Shown: positions 7,370 through 15,073, counted from the stretch's first letter. The stretch: 38,342 nt of DNA from Bacillota bacterium (GCA_017436705.1 JAFSCP010000021.1:1-38342), one strand, 5' to 3'. The notes: generated by a model not told the origin, from the sequence alone. Program-made: numbers and translations.

Positions 7370-8251
7370 ATGCTTAAGTACTATTGCAAGAGCTTCAACT
7401 ATGGAAAATCAGGTGGTAATCCTGCCGGGGTAGTCATCCTTGGTGACAATGAAGCGTTGGAAGAAAAAGATATGCAGAAAATGGCTGCTGATATTGGTTT
7501 TTCAGAAACTGCATTTATAAAGCACAAAAGTGGAAACGTATATGAAGTGAGGTTTTTTACTCCAACAACAGAGGTTGATCTTTGCGGTCATGCTACCATT
7601 GCATCTTTTTATTGCTTGGCCAAAAAAAATTATTATGAAGAAAGCAGACTACCAGAACAGGTTTGGCAAATAACTAAGGCTGGAAAACTTTCAATCCAAA
7701 TTAAGTACGAAGATAACGATGTACAGAGTGTGTTAATGGAGCAAGCAGAGCCGGTAGAGTACGAAGTGCTGGAGGGTGAATTCAGAAAGAAGCTAGCTAA
7801 ATCTTTGTCTCTTGAAGAAACTGATTTGAAACTAGAACAACAAGAGATTAAACCTCAGATTATTTCTACAGGATTAAAAGATATAATCATTCCGGTAAAA
7901 AGCAGAGAAGTACTTAACAGAATAGAGATTGATAAGGATTTAGTTACAGAGATATCAAATGAACTAGGGGTAGTGGGATATCATGTGTTTACGATTGAAG
8001 AAGATCAAATCTATACAAGAAATTTTGCTCCGGCTGTAGGCATAGATGAAGAATGTGCAACAGGAACATCTAACGGAGCATTGAGTTACCTACTGTATAG
8101 CAGAGGGATAATAGCATCTTATATAGAGATTCTTCAGGGGGAAACAATGGGAGAATTAAGTAAAGTCTCGGCTAGCGTTATCGAAGAGGAAGGAAGATAT
8201 AAAGTTTTAGTAGGAGGTACTGCTATTATAACTGACGAATTCCAATCTTAA
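7370..8251 (+). CDS. PhzF family isomerase/epimerase-like protein
   Basis: A 293-residue protein of the PhzF family (diaminopimelate-epimerase fold, two pseudo-symmetric halves). Signature stretches: GGNPAGVV; GFSETAFI, whose Glu matches the catalytic Glu of PhzF; FTPTTEVDLCGHATIAS; and in the second half D-E-E-C-A-T-G-T. Known members isomerise dihydro-hydroxyanthranilate in phenazine synthesis, but most have unknown substrates. No phenazine genes are present, so a role in rearranging an amino-acid-derived intermediate with its neighbours is more likely. ATG 7370 is used because AAGGAG lies 6 bp upstream; the GTG at 7367 would be too close. Confidence 0.82.
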   Translation: MLKYYCKSFNYGKSGGNPAGVVILGDNEALEEKDMQKMAADIGFSETAFIKHKSGNVYEVRFFTPTTEVDLCGHATIASFYCLAKKNYYEESRLPEQVWQITKAGKLSIQIKYEDNDVQSVLMEQAEPVEYEVLEGEFRKKLAKSLSLEETDLKLEQQEIKPQIISTGLKDIIIPVKSREVLNRIEIDKDLVTEISNELGVVGYHVFTIEEDQIYTRNFAPAVGIDEECATGTSNGALSYLLYSRGIIASYIEILQGETMGELSKVSASVIEEEGRYKVLVGGTAIITDEFQS

Positions 8252-8293
8252 GATAACCTTTGAGAAAAATAAACTGTGAGAGGAGAAAGAAAA

Positions 8294-9712
8294 ATGAAAG
8301 AAAAACAAGAATTCAAGCAGTGTAACATACCTGGCGCAATTATTATGGTAATTTTCATGGTATTGGCCGTACTTGTAGGTGTTTCTTGGTTAAAGATTGA
8401 CTTAATTGTGGCGATGTTTGCTGCAATCTTTGTTGCAATTGTAGTTCTTATGCTTCAGGGTGCAAAATGGGAATTATTTGAACAAGCATTTGAAGAAGCC
8501 GGAAGAATAGCCACTACTCCTACGATTATCTTATTAGTTGTTGGTTGTCTGATTGGTTCATGGATGGCCTGCGGCACAATTCCTTCAATCATATATTGGG
8601 GGTTACATATTATTAGTCCGCAATTTTTCTTAATGACGGCATTCTTAATGTGTGCGGTAGTTTCAACTATGATTGGAAGCTCTATTTCTACAGTAGCTAC
8701 TATAGGTATTGCACTTGTAGCAATGGGAGATGTTATGGGAATAAGTGTTGCTATGACAGGCGGGGCTATTGTATCAGGTTCATATTTTGGAGACAAAATG
8801 AGCCCTATGTCTGATACAACCAATTTAGCACCAGCGGTTTCGGAAGCAAATATTTTTGATCATATCAAGAGTATGATGTACACTACTATTCCGGTAGCAG
8901 TAATATGTATAATTATTTTTACTGTTTTAGGATTTGGAAGTGGCAATGGAACATCAACTTCTGCAGAAATCGAAGAAATGTTAACTTTATTGGATAACAA
9001 CTTTAATATTTCTGTTATTTGCATAATTCCACCAATTTTGTTATTAGTACTCAATTTCATGAAAATTCCTGCAGTTCTTGCTCTGCTCATTAATGTATTT
9101 GTAAGCACTATTATTGCTTGTCTGATTCAAGGAGAAACATTTATGAGCATGATGAGTGTATTATATGGCGGACTTTCAGTTGATTATGGTAATGCGGCTG
9201 TAAATAGATTACTTCAGAGAGGTGGCGTAAGCTATATGTTCTGGACTGTAATTGTAGGGATTCAGAGTGTTGCTTTTGGTGTAATTCTTGAAAAAGCAGG
9301 CGTATTTAAGGCATTTATTGAAAGAATTGCTTTTGCAATGAAGACAGAGGGAAGACTTCAGTGTACAACAATAATTAGCTGTATTATTGTTAATATTCTT
9401 ACTGGTGAACAATATATGTCCATAGTACTGCCAGGAAAAATGTATGTAGAAGAATATAAGAAAAAAGATCTCCTGCCGCAAGTACTTTCAAGAGCGCTTG
9501 AAGGAGGCGGAACTGTTACAGCACCGCTCATTCCTTGGAACCAAGGCGGATTGAATTGTACACGTCTGATGGGAATTTCAACTTATCAGTATTTGCCGTT
9601 TGCTTTCTTATGTTGGTTACTCCCAATAACCGAAATTATTTGCGGTTTTACAGGAAAGTTTATGTGGCATACAGGAGAAATTAAATCACAGAAAACTTAT
9701 TCTGAAAAATAG
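8294..9712 (+). CDS. NhaC family Na+/H+ antiporter (cassette copy)
   Basis: A 472-residue polytopic membrane protein with about eleven hydrophobic segments and the NhaC signature GDKMSPMSDTTNLAPA. A later stretch GGTVTAPLIPWNQGG is also characteristic. NhaC-family members exchange Na+ for H+ and in some cases carry organic substrates (MleN: malate/lactate). Placed last of four amino-acid-metabolism genes, it may move the substrate or product of the pathway, which is inference. ATG 8294 follows AGGAG with 8-bp spacing; the GTG at 8276 precedes that site. A paralogue with a different partner lies at 21972-23369. Confidence 0.85.
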   Translation: MKEKQEFKQCNIPGAIIMVIFMVLAVLVGVSWLKIDLIVAMFAAIFVAIVVLMLQGAKWELFEQAFEEAGRIATTPTIILLVVGCLIGSWMACGTIPSIIYWGLHIISPQFFLMTAFLMCAVVSTMIGSSISTVATIGIALVAMGDVMGISVAMTGGAIVSGSYFGDKMSPMSDTTNLAPAVSEANIFDHIKSMMYTTIPVAVICIIIFTVLGFGSGNGTSTSAEIEEMLTLLDNNFNISVICIIPPILLLVLNFMKIPAVLALLINVFVSTIIACLIQGETFMSMMSVLYGGLSVDYGNAAVNRLLQRGGVSYMFWTVIVGIQSVAFGVILEKAGVFKAFIERIAFAMKTEGRLQCTTIISCIIVNILTGEQYMSIVLPGKMYVEEYKKKDLLPQVLSRALEGGGTVTAPLIPWNQGGLNCTRLMGISTYQYLPFAFLCWLLPITEIICGFTGKFMWHTGEIKSQKTYSEK

Positions 9713-9760
9713 TTTTGCAAAATTTTATTAGTACATAATAATAACAATCAGTAGATAAAC

Positions 9761-9813
9761 AAAGGGGCTGTTGCACAGCTAACAAATGTTAGATAAAAGT
9801 GAGCGGCCCCTTT
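9761..9813 (+). terminator. Terminator-like branched hairpin after the first nhaC
   Basis: AAAGGGGC (9761-9768) pairs with GCCCCTTT (9806-9813). Inside, CAC (9774-9776) pairs with GTG (9799-9801), and a CTAAC/GTTAG hairpin (9779-9792, AAAT loop) caps the structure. The T run is inside the stem, so termination is probably only partial; similar GGGCTGTTGCAC-type hairpins are common intergenic elements in Firmicutes (from memory). Confidence 0.55.
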
Positions 9814-9831
9814 ATATAAAGGAATGGAGTT

Positions 9832-10398
9832 ATGTATTCTGAATTTTTAGATCCCGCAAAAGAAGAAAGATTTACAACTTTTGTATGCATGATAGCAGGG
9901 GTTGCTTTAATTGTAAATATGCAGCATATATATAACTTTGCTATAAAAATGCCAAGTGGTATAGGTGAAATTATTATGGTTTTTTCTTATTGTATTTTTA
10001 TACTCTTATGCTTACGAATATATTTAAGATGGGCATGCGGATATAAGTATAGTATATGTATGGAAAAGCATATAGAAGATTTGCCTGGAGATAAAGGAAC
10101 TTTGGTTTTGGAAGCTGGGACGATAATAATAGAAAGAAGATTTGGGAAAAAGGGAACGTTATCTGATATAATTAGAGCAGAAGAAATACAAGAAATTGTT
10201 CAGATAAATGATAATCTTTTTAAAAAATTCAGGAGGGAAACGCCTTTAAAAAATAGAAAATTCTTGACCAATAGAGGGAAGGAAAGGGCGCATGCTCTGT
10301 TGTATGTGAGAGAAAACAAGAAACATTACGCAATTATTACTCCATCGCAGCAGTTTATCGATAAAATGCTAGAATTAAATATTTTGTACAAACAATAG
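9832..10398 (+). CDS. Small membrane protein, two TM segments plus soluble C-terminal domain
   Basis: A 188-residue protein not recognised with confidence. Two hydrophobic segments (about residues 18-35 and 45-62) form a hairpin, followed by a basic, beta-rich cytoplasmic domain with I-I-I-E-R-R-F-G-K and A-L-L-Y-V-R-E-N-K-K, reminiscent of bacterial PH-like domains. The region is strongly AT-rich (28% G+C over 9901-9960). GGAATGGAG precedes the ATG. It stands between the antiporter terminator and the divergence-free promoter of the GntR gene, so it may belong to the same cassette. No enzymatic motif is visible. Confidence 0.6.
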   Translation: MYSEFLDPAKEERFTTFVCMIAGVALIVNMQHIYNFAIKMPSGIGEIIMVFSYCIFILLCLRIYLRWACGYKYSICMEKHIEDLPGDKGTLVLEAGTIIIERRFGKKGTLSDIIRAEEIQEIVQINDNLFKKFRRETPLKNRKFLTNRGKERAHALLYVRENKKHYAIITPSQQFIDKMLELNILYKQ

Positions 10399-10408
10399 GC
10401 GGCTTTAT

Positions 10409-10437
10409 TTGACTTTTTTTCGCATATTATATATAAT
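10409..10437 (+). promoter_or_regulatory. Promoter of the GntR regulator gene
   Basis: -35 TTGACT (10409-10414), a 17-bp spacer and -10 TATAAT (10432-10437). Seventeen bases before the -35, in the end of the previous gene, is a perfect TTTGTACAAA palindrome (10383-10392) that could be an autoregulatory GntR site; this is speculative. Confidence 0.8.
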
Positions 10438-10464
10438 TTAAAAAAATAATGTGTGAGGTTCGCG

Positions 10465-11160
10465 ATGGATAAAGTAGCAAAAGAAAATGAAAAAAGGAAT
10501 GCAGAACAGATTGCTTACTGCCAGATAAAAGATGCAATAAGAAATAAACAAATTCTTCCGGGGAGAAAACTTGCAGAAGCAGCTTTGGGTGAAAAACTCG
10601 GAATGAGTAGAACTCCTGTTAGAGCGGCATTAAAACAACTTGAGTTTCAAGGCTATGTTAAGATTGTTCCGCATAAAGGAGCATTTGTTATCGAGCCCAC
10701 TGTCAAAGAAATTGATAACACCTATGAAGTAAGGGTGGCCCTAGAACAGTTAGCGGTAGAGCTGCTTATTGACAAACTTACTGATAAAAAAATCAGCGAG
10801 TTAAAAAATTGCATCGCGACTGAGCAGGAAGCGTATGATAGCAAGAACTACGATGAATATGACAGAATTAATCGTGAATATCATCTCATGATTGCACAAA
10901 TGAGTGAGAATGACGTGTTATATCAATATATTATGGATACACTAAATAAAGTGGATGGATATATTCTTTTGTATGATAGAAATGATCCGATGAATTCGCC
11001 GGCATCTTTCATAGATCATAGACGGCTTTTGGGATATATTTGTGCCAAAGACGTTGAGAGCGCACAAAAGTGTATTGCTGAACATATACATCATGCGAAG
11101 TCTAGACTAATTTTTGATGTAAATAACCACAGTCCTGTTAAGGATTATTTATCATACTAA
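10465..11160 (+). CDS. GntR family (FadR/FCD subfamily) transcriptional regulator
   Basis: A 231-residue regulator. The N-terminal winged helix-turn-helix includes L-G-E-K-L-G-M-S-R-T-P-V-R-A-A-L and a wing VPHKGAFV. The C-terminal all-helical FCD ligand domain shows the His positions that usually bind metal (N-R-E-Y-H, D-H-R-R-L-L, E-H-I-H-H). FCD regulators commonly sense carboxylates or amino-acid derivatives. ATG 10465 is preceded by GTGAGG; the GTG at 10453 lies within that ribosome binding site. It is probably the local regulator of the cassette, acting at the GTAYAC array, with its ligand unknown. Confidence 0.88.
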   Translation: MDKVAKENEKRNAEQIAYCQIKDAIRNKQILPGRKLAEAALGEKLGMSRTPVRAALKQLEFQGYVKIVPHKGAFVIEPTVKEIDNTYEVRVALEQLAVELLIDKLTDKKISELKNCIATEQEAYDSKNYDEYDRINREYHLMIAQMSENDVLYQYIMDTLNKVDGYILLYDRNDPMNSPASFIDHRRLLGYICAKDVESAQKCIAEHIHHAKSRLIFDVNNHSPVKDYLSY

Positions 11161-11250
11161 GTATATTGTATAATAGTTGTGCCAAATATAATATCTGTTT
11201 TCTGTGACTTAATCATTTAATCGAAAGAGGATTAAAATAGGAGGAAGGAT

Positions 11251-12039
11251 ATGTATTTGGCAATTTTGTTTTTTGTGAGCTTAGTAGCATCTTCTGTTGG
11301 GGCTATTTGTGGTGCAGGTGGCGGAGTAATTATTAAACCTATATTAGATGCCATAGAACTTACAGATGTGAGCAGTGCTAGCTTTCTTTCTGCGTGTAAC
11401 GTATTTGTTATGGCAAGTTATTCCGTTTTAAAAGAAATAAGAATGCCTGATAGAAAAATTGATATTGAGCATGTGACACCTTTAGCGCTAGGTGCTGCAG
11501 TAGGTGGGGTTACAGGAAAAGTCATCTTTGAGAGAATAAAGTTAAAATTACCGTTTTTAGATATGGTTGGAGCATACCAAGCTATTCTTTTAGGAACAAT
11601 TGCCGTAGGAATCCTGGTATACACCATAAAAAAGAATGTTATACAGACAAAACAAATAAGCAGTAAAACGATATGTGCTTTATTTGGTCTTGCTTTGGGA
11701 ACCATGTCTGGATTCCTTGGAATTGGTGGTGGACCTATAAATCTTGTTGTACTCATGTATTTTTTTTCTATGGATACTAAGACTGCTGCACAGAATTCAT
11801 TATTTATTATTTTTATTTCTCAATTATTTAGTTTGGCGTATACTATTTGTTCCGGAAACATTCCAGAAGTTATGATGATAGATGTAATAGTTATGGTAAT
11901 TGGTGGATATATTGGGGGTACTGTTGGAAGAAAAATTGGCTCAAAAATAGATAATAATATGTTAGAAAAACTTTTTATTATGTTATTGTGCACGATTGCT
12001 TTATTAAGCGTTTATAATTTTTTTAATCATATATGTTAA
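11251..12039 (+). CDS. TauE/SafE family permease
   Basis: A 262-residue membrane protein with two homologous halves, each with the glycine-rich motif typical of the family (GAGGGVIIKP near residue 21 and GIGGGPINL near residue 157) and about seven or eight membrane segments in total. TauE/SafE (DUF81) proteins are implicated in export of sulfite, sulfoacetate or other organic anions. The substrate is not predictable here. GGAGGAAGG precedes the ATG. It is the last gene of the AT-rich block and could export a product or by-product of the cassette. Confidence 0.85.
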   Translation: MYLAILFFVSLVASSVGAICGAGGGVIIKPILDAIELTDVSSASFLSACNVFVMASYSVLKEIRMPDRKIDIEHVTPLALGAAVGGVTGKVIFERIKLKLPFLDMVGAYQAILLGTIAVGILVYTIKKNVIQTKQISSKTICALFGLALGTMSGFLGIGGGPINLVVLMYFFSMDTKTAAQNSLFIIFISQLFSLAYTICSGNIPEVMMIDVIVMVIGGYIGGTVGRKIGSKIDNNMLEKLFIMLLCTIALLSVYNFFNHIC

Positions 12040-12075
12040 AATAATACAGTTAAAAGCTGAGTGCGGTTTTGCCTT

Positions 12076-12115
12076 AAATAATAAACGGACATGCTATGAT
12101 GCCCGTTTATTATTT
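12076..12115. terminator. Bidirectional terminator between convergent genes
   Basis: AAATAATAAACGG (12076-12088) is the exact reverse complement of CCGTTTATTATTT (12103-12115). A short CAT/ATG extension leads to a 6-base loop, giving 13 paired bases plus 3. A/T-rich flanks on both sides let it end both the permease transcript (plus) and the SpoIIQ-like transcript (minus). It also marks the right edge of the AT-rich block. Confidence 0.85.
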
Positions 12116-12123
12116 TACTCAAA

Positions 12124-12852
12124 TCACTGATTAAAACTTATATATTCCGCCGGATCAACATACACTCCATCCTTAAGCATTTCCAGATGGAGATGGGCGG
12201 GTTCCAGGGATTCAAACAGTCCGCTGGTGCCCACACCGCCGATAATCTGTCCGGTCTCTACCACATCGCCTGTTTCTGCCATAGCGGCATCAGAAAGGTT
12301 GGAGTAAATGGTGACCATTCCGTTGTCATGAGTGATTTCCACAGAGTTGCCATAACGGTCATCTGAATAGACTGCAGTAACTGTGCCGGGTGCTGCAGCT
12401 ACAACCTGAGTATCTTCCGGCGCTTCGATATCAATGCCGCAGTGAGTCATGTATTGGTCCAGCGTAACCGAGTAAATCAGATGGTGGATGGAGAACTCAT
12501 TTGTAATATAAGCTTCATCAGAACGCACCGGATTGATAAATGAAGAGGATGGCAGGGCGTCGTCAACCTTATCCTTATCATCTGTGCTGCTGTCCACTAC
12601 GGGAATCTGACCGGAAACTTCAGAGTTGCCGGCAGTTTTATGGTCTTCTGGCGCAGGAGCTTTTTCCGGAGAAGTATTTTCTTGTTCATTTACCGGCGTC
12701 TGGTCTGAAACAGTCACATCGCCGGAACTGTCATTGATCTTATCTATATTAGATTTAATTGTAAAAACCGAAGTCAGGGCTATAACACAGAAAGCCAGCA
12801 TGAGAGCGACGGCAATCTTGTCTTTTTCTTTTTTTCTTTGTGCTTGTCGCAT
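12124..12852 (-). CDS. SpoIIQ-like LytM/M23 domain protein
   Basis: A 242-residue membrane-anchored protein: a short basic N-terminus, one membrane segment (about residues 14-33), a Glu/Pro/Asp-rich linker, then a LytM (M23) domain. The domain begins with F-I-N-P-V and a T-L-D-Q-Y-M-T-H segment resembling SpoIIQ. Zinc ligands are present: His137 and Asp141 (H-C-G-I-D), and His220/His222 (H-L-H-L-E). It could therefore be an active endopeptidase, like clostridial rather than Bacillus SpoIIQ. In spore formers SpoIIQ forms the forespore half of the channel with SpoIIIAH. The start is ATG 12852, preceded by GGAGGTG; the longer TTG start overlaps that site. Another cell-wall LytM protein remains possible. 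Confidence 0.72.
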   Translation of the reverse strand: MRQAQRKKEKDKIAVALMLAFCVIALTSVFTIKSNIDKINDSSGDVTVSDQTPVNEQENTSPEKAPAPEDHKTAGNSEVSGQIPVVDSSTDDKDKVDDALPSSSFINPVRSDEAYITNEFSIHHLIYSVTLDQYMTHCGIDIEAPEDTQVVAAAPGTVTAVYSDDRYGNSVEITHDNGMVTIYSNLSDAAMAETGDVVETGQIIGGVGTSGLFESLEPAHLHLEMLKDGVYVDPAEYISFNQ

Positions 12853-12915
12853 GTTTTTCACCTCCAATTATCAATATTGTTAGCAAAAAGAACAGATTTA
12901 ATACTAAACACAGGC

Positions 12916-12944
12916 TTGTAATAATTGAATAAACATAGTAAAAT
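12916..12944 (+). promoter_or_regulatory. Promoter of the second aminotransferase gene
   Basis: -35 TTGTAA (12916-12921), a 17-bp spacer and -10 TAAAAT (12939-12944) in the divergent interval before the ATG at 12981. Confidence 0.6.
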
Positions 12945-12980
12945 TCTAGAAGAAACAATAAAAGATAAGGAGAATATCAC

Positions 12981-14216
12981 ATGTCAGAAATGTTTTTCGC
13001 TTCACAGCAGGGAAGAGTTATCCCTAAAGAAGATAAAATTTTCGGTATAAATAACAGAGCTAAGGCGATGATTGCCAGAGAAGGCAAGGACAAGGTTGTC
13101 AATGCAACTCTTGGCGCGCTTCTTGATGACAAGGGCGATTTAATCGTGCTTTCATCAGTAACAGATGTTTTCAGAAATCTGGAACCAAAGGAATTTGCTG
13201 AATATGCACCGATTGCGGGTATTCCTGCTTTCAGAGAAGCGGTTAAAGAAGACTGCTTCAGAAGCTACAAGCCTGAAGGTTTTGTTGAAGTCGTAGCTGC
13301 ACCAGGCGGCACAGGTGCCATCAAGAATGTTGTGGCAAACTATGCGGACAGAGGCGAAAAGATCCTCTTTGCAGACTGGTTCTGGGCGCCATATAAGACT
13401 ATTGCGGAAGAAATGGGCAAGGGCTTCGAAACTTTTGAATTCTTCAATGATGAAAGAAAGTTCAACGTGGCAAGCCTTGAAGAAAAAATCACCAAGCTCC
13501 TGGCAGTTCAGGACAAGCTGGTTGTAATCATCAACACTCCTGCCCACAACCCTACAGGTTACGCAGTAACAAGAGAAGACTGGGCCGGCATCAGGGAAGT
13601 TTTTGAGAGAGTTCCGAAGGATAAGAAGATTATTCTCCTCGTGGATACAGCATATATTGATTTCGCGGGTGACGAAGACGAATACAGATTCTACCTGCCA
13701 ATCCTCGAACAGCTGCCGGAAAACGTACTTACACTGATCGCACACAGCCTTTCAAAAGCATACACACTTTATGGAATGCGCTGCGGTGCTACAGTATGTA
13801 TTGCCAAGACTCAGGAAATCGCTGACGAATTCAGAAAAGTCTGCGAATTTTCCTCAAGAAGCACATGGTCCAACTGCAACCGCGCTCCTCAGGTTATCCT
13901 GTCCAAGATTTATGCGGACCCTGAACTTAAGGCTAAAGTATATGAAGAAAGAAAGCAGCACAGAGACATGCTCATTGCCAGAGCAAAGGCTTTCGAAGCT
14001 GCGGCTGCTGAATGCGGCCTTGTGACAGTTCCTTTTGACACAGGTTTCTTCGTATCCATTCCATGCACAAATGCTGACGAAGTATGCGGAAGACTTGAAG
14101 AAGAAGGAATCTTCCTCATTCCGCTTGCAAAGGGCATCAGAGTTTCCATCGCATCAGTGCCTGAAGATATCTGCAGAATGCTTCCTGCACGTATCAAGGC
14201 TGCAATGGATAAATAA
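12981..14216 (+). CDS. Class I aminotransferase (aspartate/aromatic type)
   Basis: A 411-residue PLP-dependent aminotransferase of the aspartate/tyrosine group. Near its middle are the PAHNPTG motif with the PLP-contacting Asn and the D-T-A-Y cofactor aspartate/tyrosine pair. The Schiff-base lysine is Lys259 in S-L-S-K-A-Y, followed by G-M-R-C-G. The C-terminal G-I-R-V-S-I Arg should bind the substrate carboxylate. It likely transfers the amino group of aromatic or acidic amino acids to 2-oxoglutarate; exact specificity is unclear. AAGGAG precedes the ATG. Codon use matches the host-like GC-richer genes, unlike the aminotransferase at 5202. The next gene has its own promoter, so this is probably monocistronic. 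Confidence 0.85.
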   Translation: MSEMFFASQQGRVIPKEDKIFGINNRAKAMIAREGKDKVVNATLGALLDDKGDLIVLSSVTDVFRNLEPKEFAEYAPIAGIPAFREAVKEDCFRSYKPEGFVEVVAAPGGTGAIKNVVANYADRGEKILFADWFWAPYKTIAEEMGKGFETFEFFNDERKFNVASLEEKITKLLAVQDKLVVIINTPAHNPTGYAVTREDWAGIREVFERVPKDKKIILLVDTAYIDFAGDEDEYRFYLPILEQLPENVLTLIAHSLSKAYTLYGMRCGATVCIAKTQEIADEFRKVCEFSSRSTWSNCNRAPQVILSKIYADPELKAKVYEERKQHRDMLIARAKAFEAAAAECGLVTVPFDTGFFVSIPCTNADEVCGRLEEEGIFLIPLAKGIRVSIASVPEDICRMLPARIKAAMDK

Positions 14217-14221
14217 GGATA

Positions 14222-14250
14222 TTGACATTATTTTACAGCAATGATAGAAT
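14222..14250 (+). promoter_or_regulatory. Promoter of the ydbC-like gene
   Basis: Perfect -35 TTGACA (14222-14227), a 17-bp spacer and -10 TAGAAT (14245-14250). It places the transcription start near or beyond the GTG at 14254, so translation must begin at the ATG at 14284. Confidence 0.85.
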
Positions 14251-14283
14251 ATAGTGGCAAAGGGATTTTGGAAAGGATTATTT

Positions 14284-14703
14284 ATGCCTAAAAAAATCGA
14301 CAGACCACAGGAATTTACTTTTTCTATTGTAAAACAGCTGGGACTAATCGGTACTACTTCAACGGGCTGGACCAAGGAGGTCAACCTGGTTGAGTGGAAC
14401 GGCAACCCGGCCAAGCTGGATGTACGTGACTGGGATCCCAATCACGAGCACATGGGCAAGGGTATTACCCTTCACAAGCCTGAGACTCTGGCTTTGCTTG
14501 AGATTCTGCTGAGAAACTTCGGTAAGGATCTGGCAAAGGCCATGAGGGAGGCAGAGGCTGAAGTGACTGCTGCTGCAGAAGCTGCAGAAGCTGCGGAGGA
14601 ACCTGTTATGGCTTCTGAAATCAATTCAGCACAGGAAAACCTTCCGCAGGAATCATTGCCAGCCTGTGATGAGGATGGTGTGTGCCAGGAAGAACCATGG
14701 TAA
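14284..14703 (+). CDS. YdbC family PC4-like ssDNA-binding protein
   Basis: A 139-residue protein. Residues about 10-85 match the YdbC family, bacterial relatives of the eukaryotic coactivator PC4, which binds single-stranded DNA or RNA as a dimer. Typical stretches are W-T-K-E-V-N-L-V-E-W-N, K-L-D-V-R-D-W and G-I-T-L-H-K-P-E. The remaining 50-odd residues are a low-complexity Ala/Glu-rich, then acidic tail ending in a short C-D-E-D-G-V-C segment. The tail is an addition to the usual short family member. GGAAAGGA precedes the ATG. It has its own promoter and a terminator, so it is monocistronic. Confidence 0.82.
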   Translation: MPKKIDRPQEFTFSIVKQLGLIGTTSTGWTKEVNLVEWNGNPAKLDVRDWDPNHEHMGKGITLHKPETLALLEILLRNFGKDLAKAMREAEAEVTAAAEAAEAAEEPVMASEINSAQENLPQESLPACDEDGVCQEEPW

Positions 14704-14730
14704 TCACCCGGCGAAATAAGATGTAAAACG

Positions 14731-14769
14731 AAAACTGCCAGACCGGTAATGCCGGCCCGGCAGTTTTTT
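14731..14769. terminator. Bidirectional terminator (ydbC-like / DUF378)
   Basis: AAAACTGCC (14731-14739) pairs with GGCAGTTTT (14759-14767), with an inner CCGG/CCGG stem and a TAATG loop. T6 follows on the plus strand, and AAAA on the other side gives a T run for the convergent minus-strand gene. Confidence 0.88.
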
Positions 14770-14771
14770 CT

Positions 14772-14972
14772 TTATGCGTGCTGCTGACGCTCGTCTCTGA
14801 ACAGGAAGGTAATTCCGACAATTGAGGCGAGTCCTACCAGCGCATAAACGATTCTGGATATAATTACGAGGTTTGCACCGAAAATACTGGAAACCAGGTT
14901 GTAATTGAAAAATCCAACCAGACCCCAGTTGAGTCCGCCGATAATCATCAGAATGAGAATTAGCTTTTTCAA
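14772..14972 (-). CDS. DUF378 family small membrane protein
   Basis: A 66-residue protein with two membrane segments. It carries the DUF378 signature I-G-G-L-N-W-G-L-V-G-F-F and a second segment R-I-V-Y-A-L-V-G-L-A. Function is unknown for the family. The start is taken as TTG 14972, 6 bp after a GGAGTG ribosome binding site. The longer frame from 14990 also starts with TTG, but that codon precedes the binding site. It is transcribed toward the ydbC-like gene and shares its terminator. Confidence 0.85.
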   Translation of the reverse strand: MKKLILILMIIGGLNWGLVGFFNYNLVSSIFGANLVIISRIVYALVGLASIVGITFLFRDERQQHA

Positions 14973-15034
14973 AGTAATCACTCCTTTCAAAATATATTTT
15001 GCCCGTAAATGTTTTTTTTATCAGGGAAATATGA

Positions 15035-15066
15035 TACAATATTATTATCTATGATTAAGGGGGGGG
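15035..15066 (+). promoter_or_regulatory. -10 box and G8 tract upstream of the nucleoside kinase
   Basis: A TACAAT -10 (15035-15040) has only a T-rich -35. It is followed by an uninterrupted run of eight G (15059-15066) that serves as or replaces the Shine-Dalgarno sequence, 7 bp before the ATG at 15074. Confidence 0.5.
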
Positions 15067-15073
15067 ATTTTTT

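Noticed and set aside
13155..13745. 196-codon minus-strand frame opposite the second aminotransferase
   Set aside because: No protein-like features and no binding site; produced by the codon bias of the sense gene.
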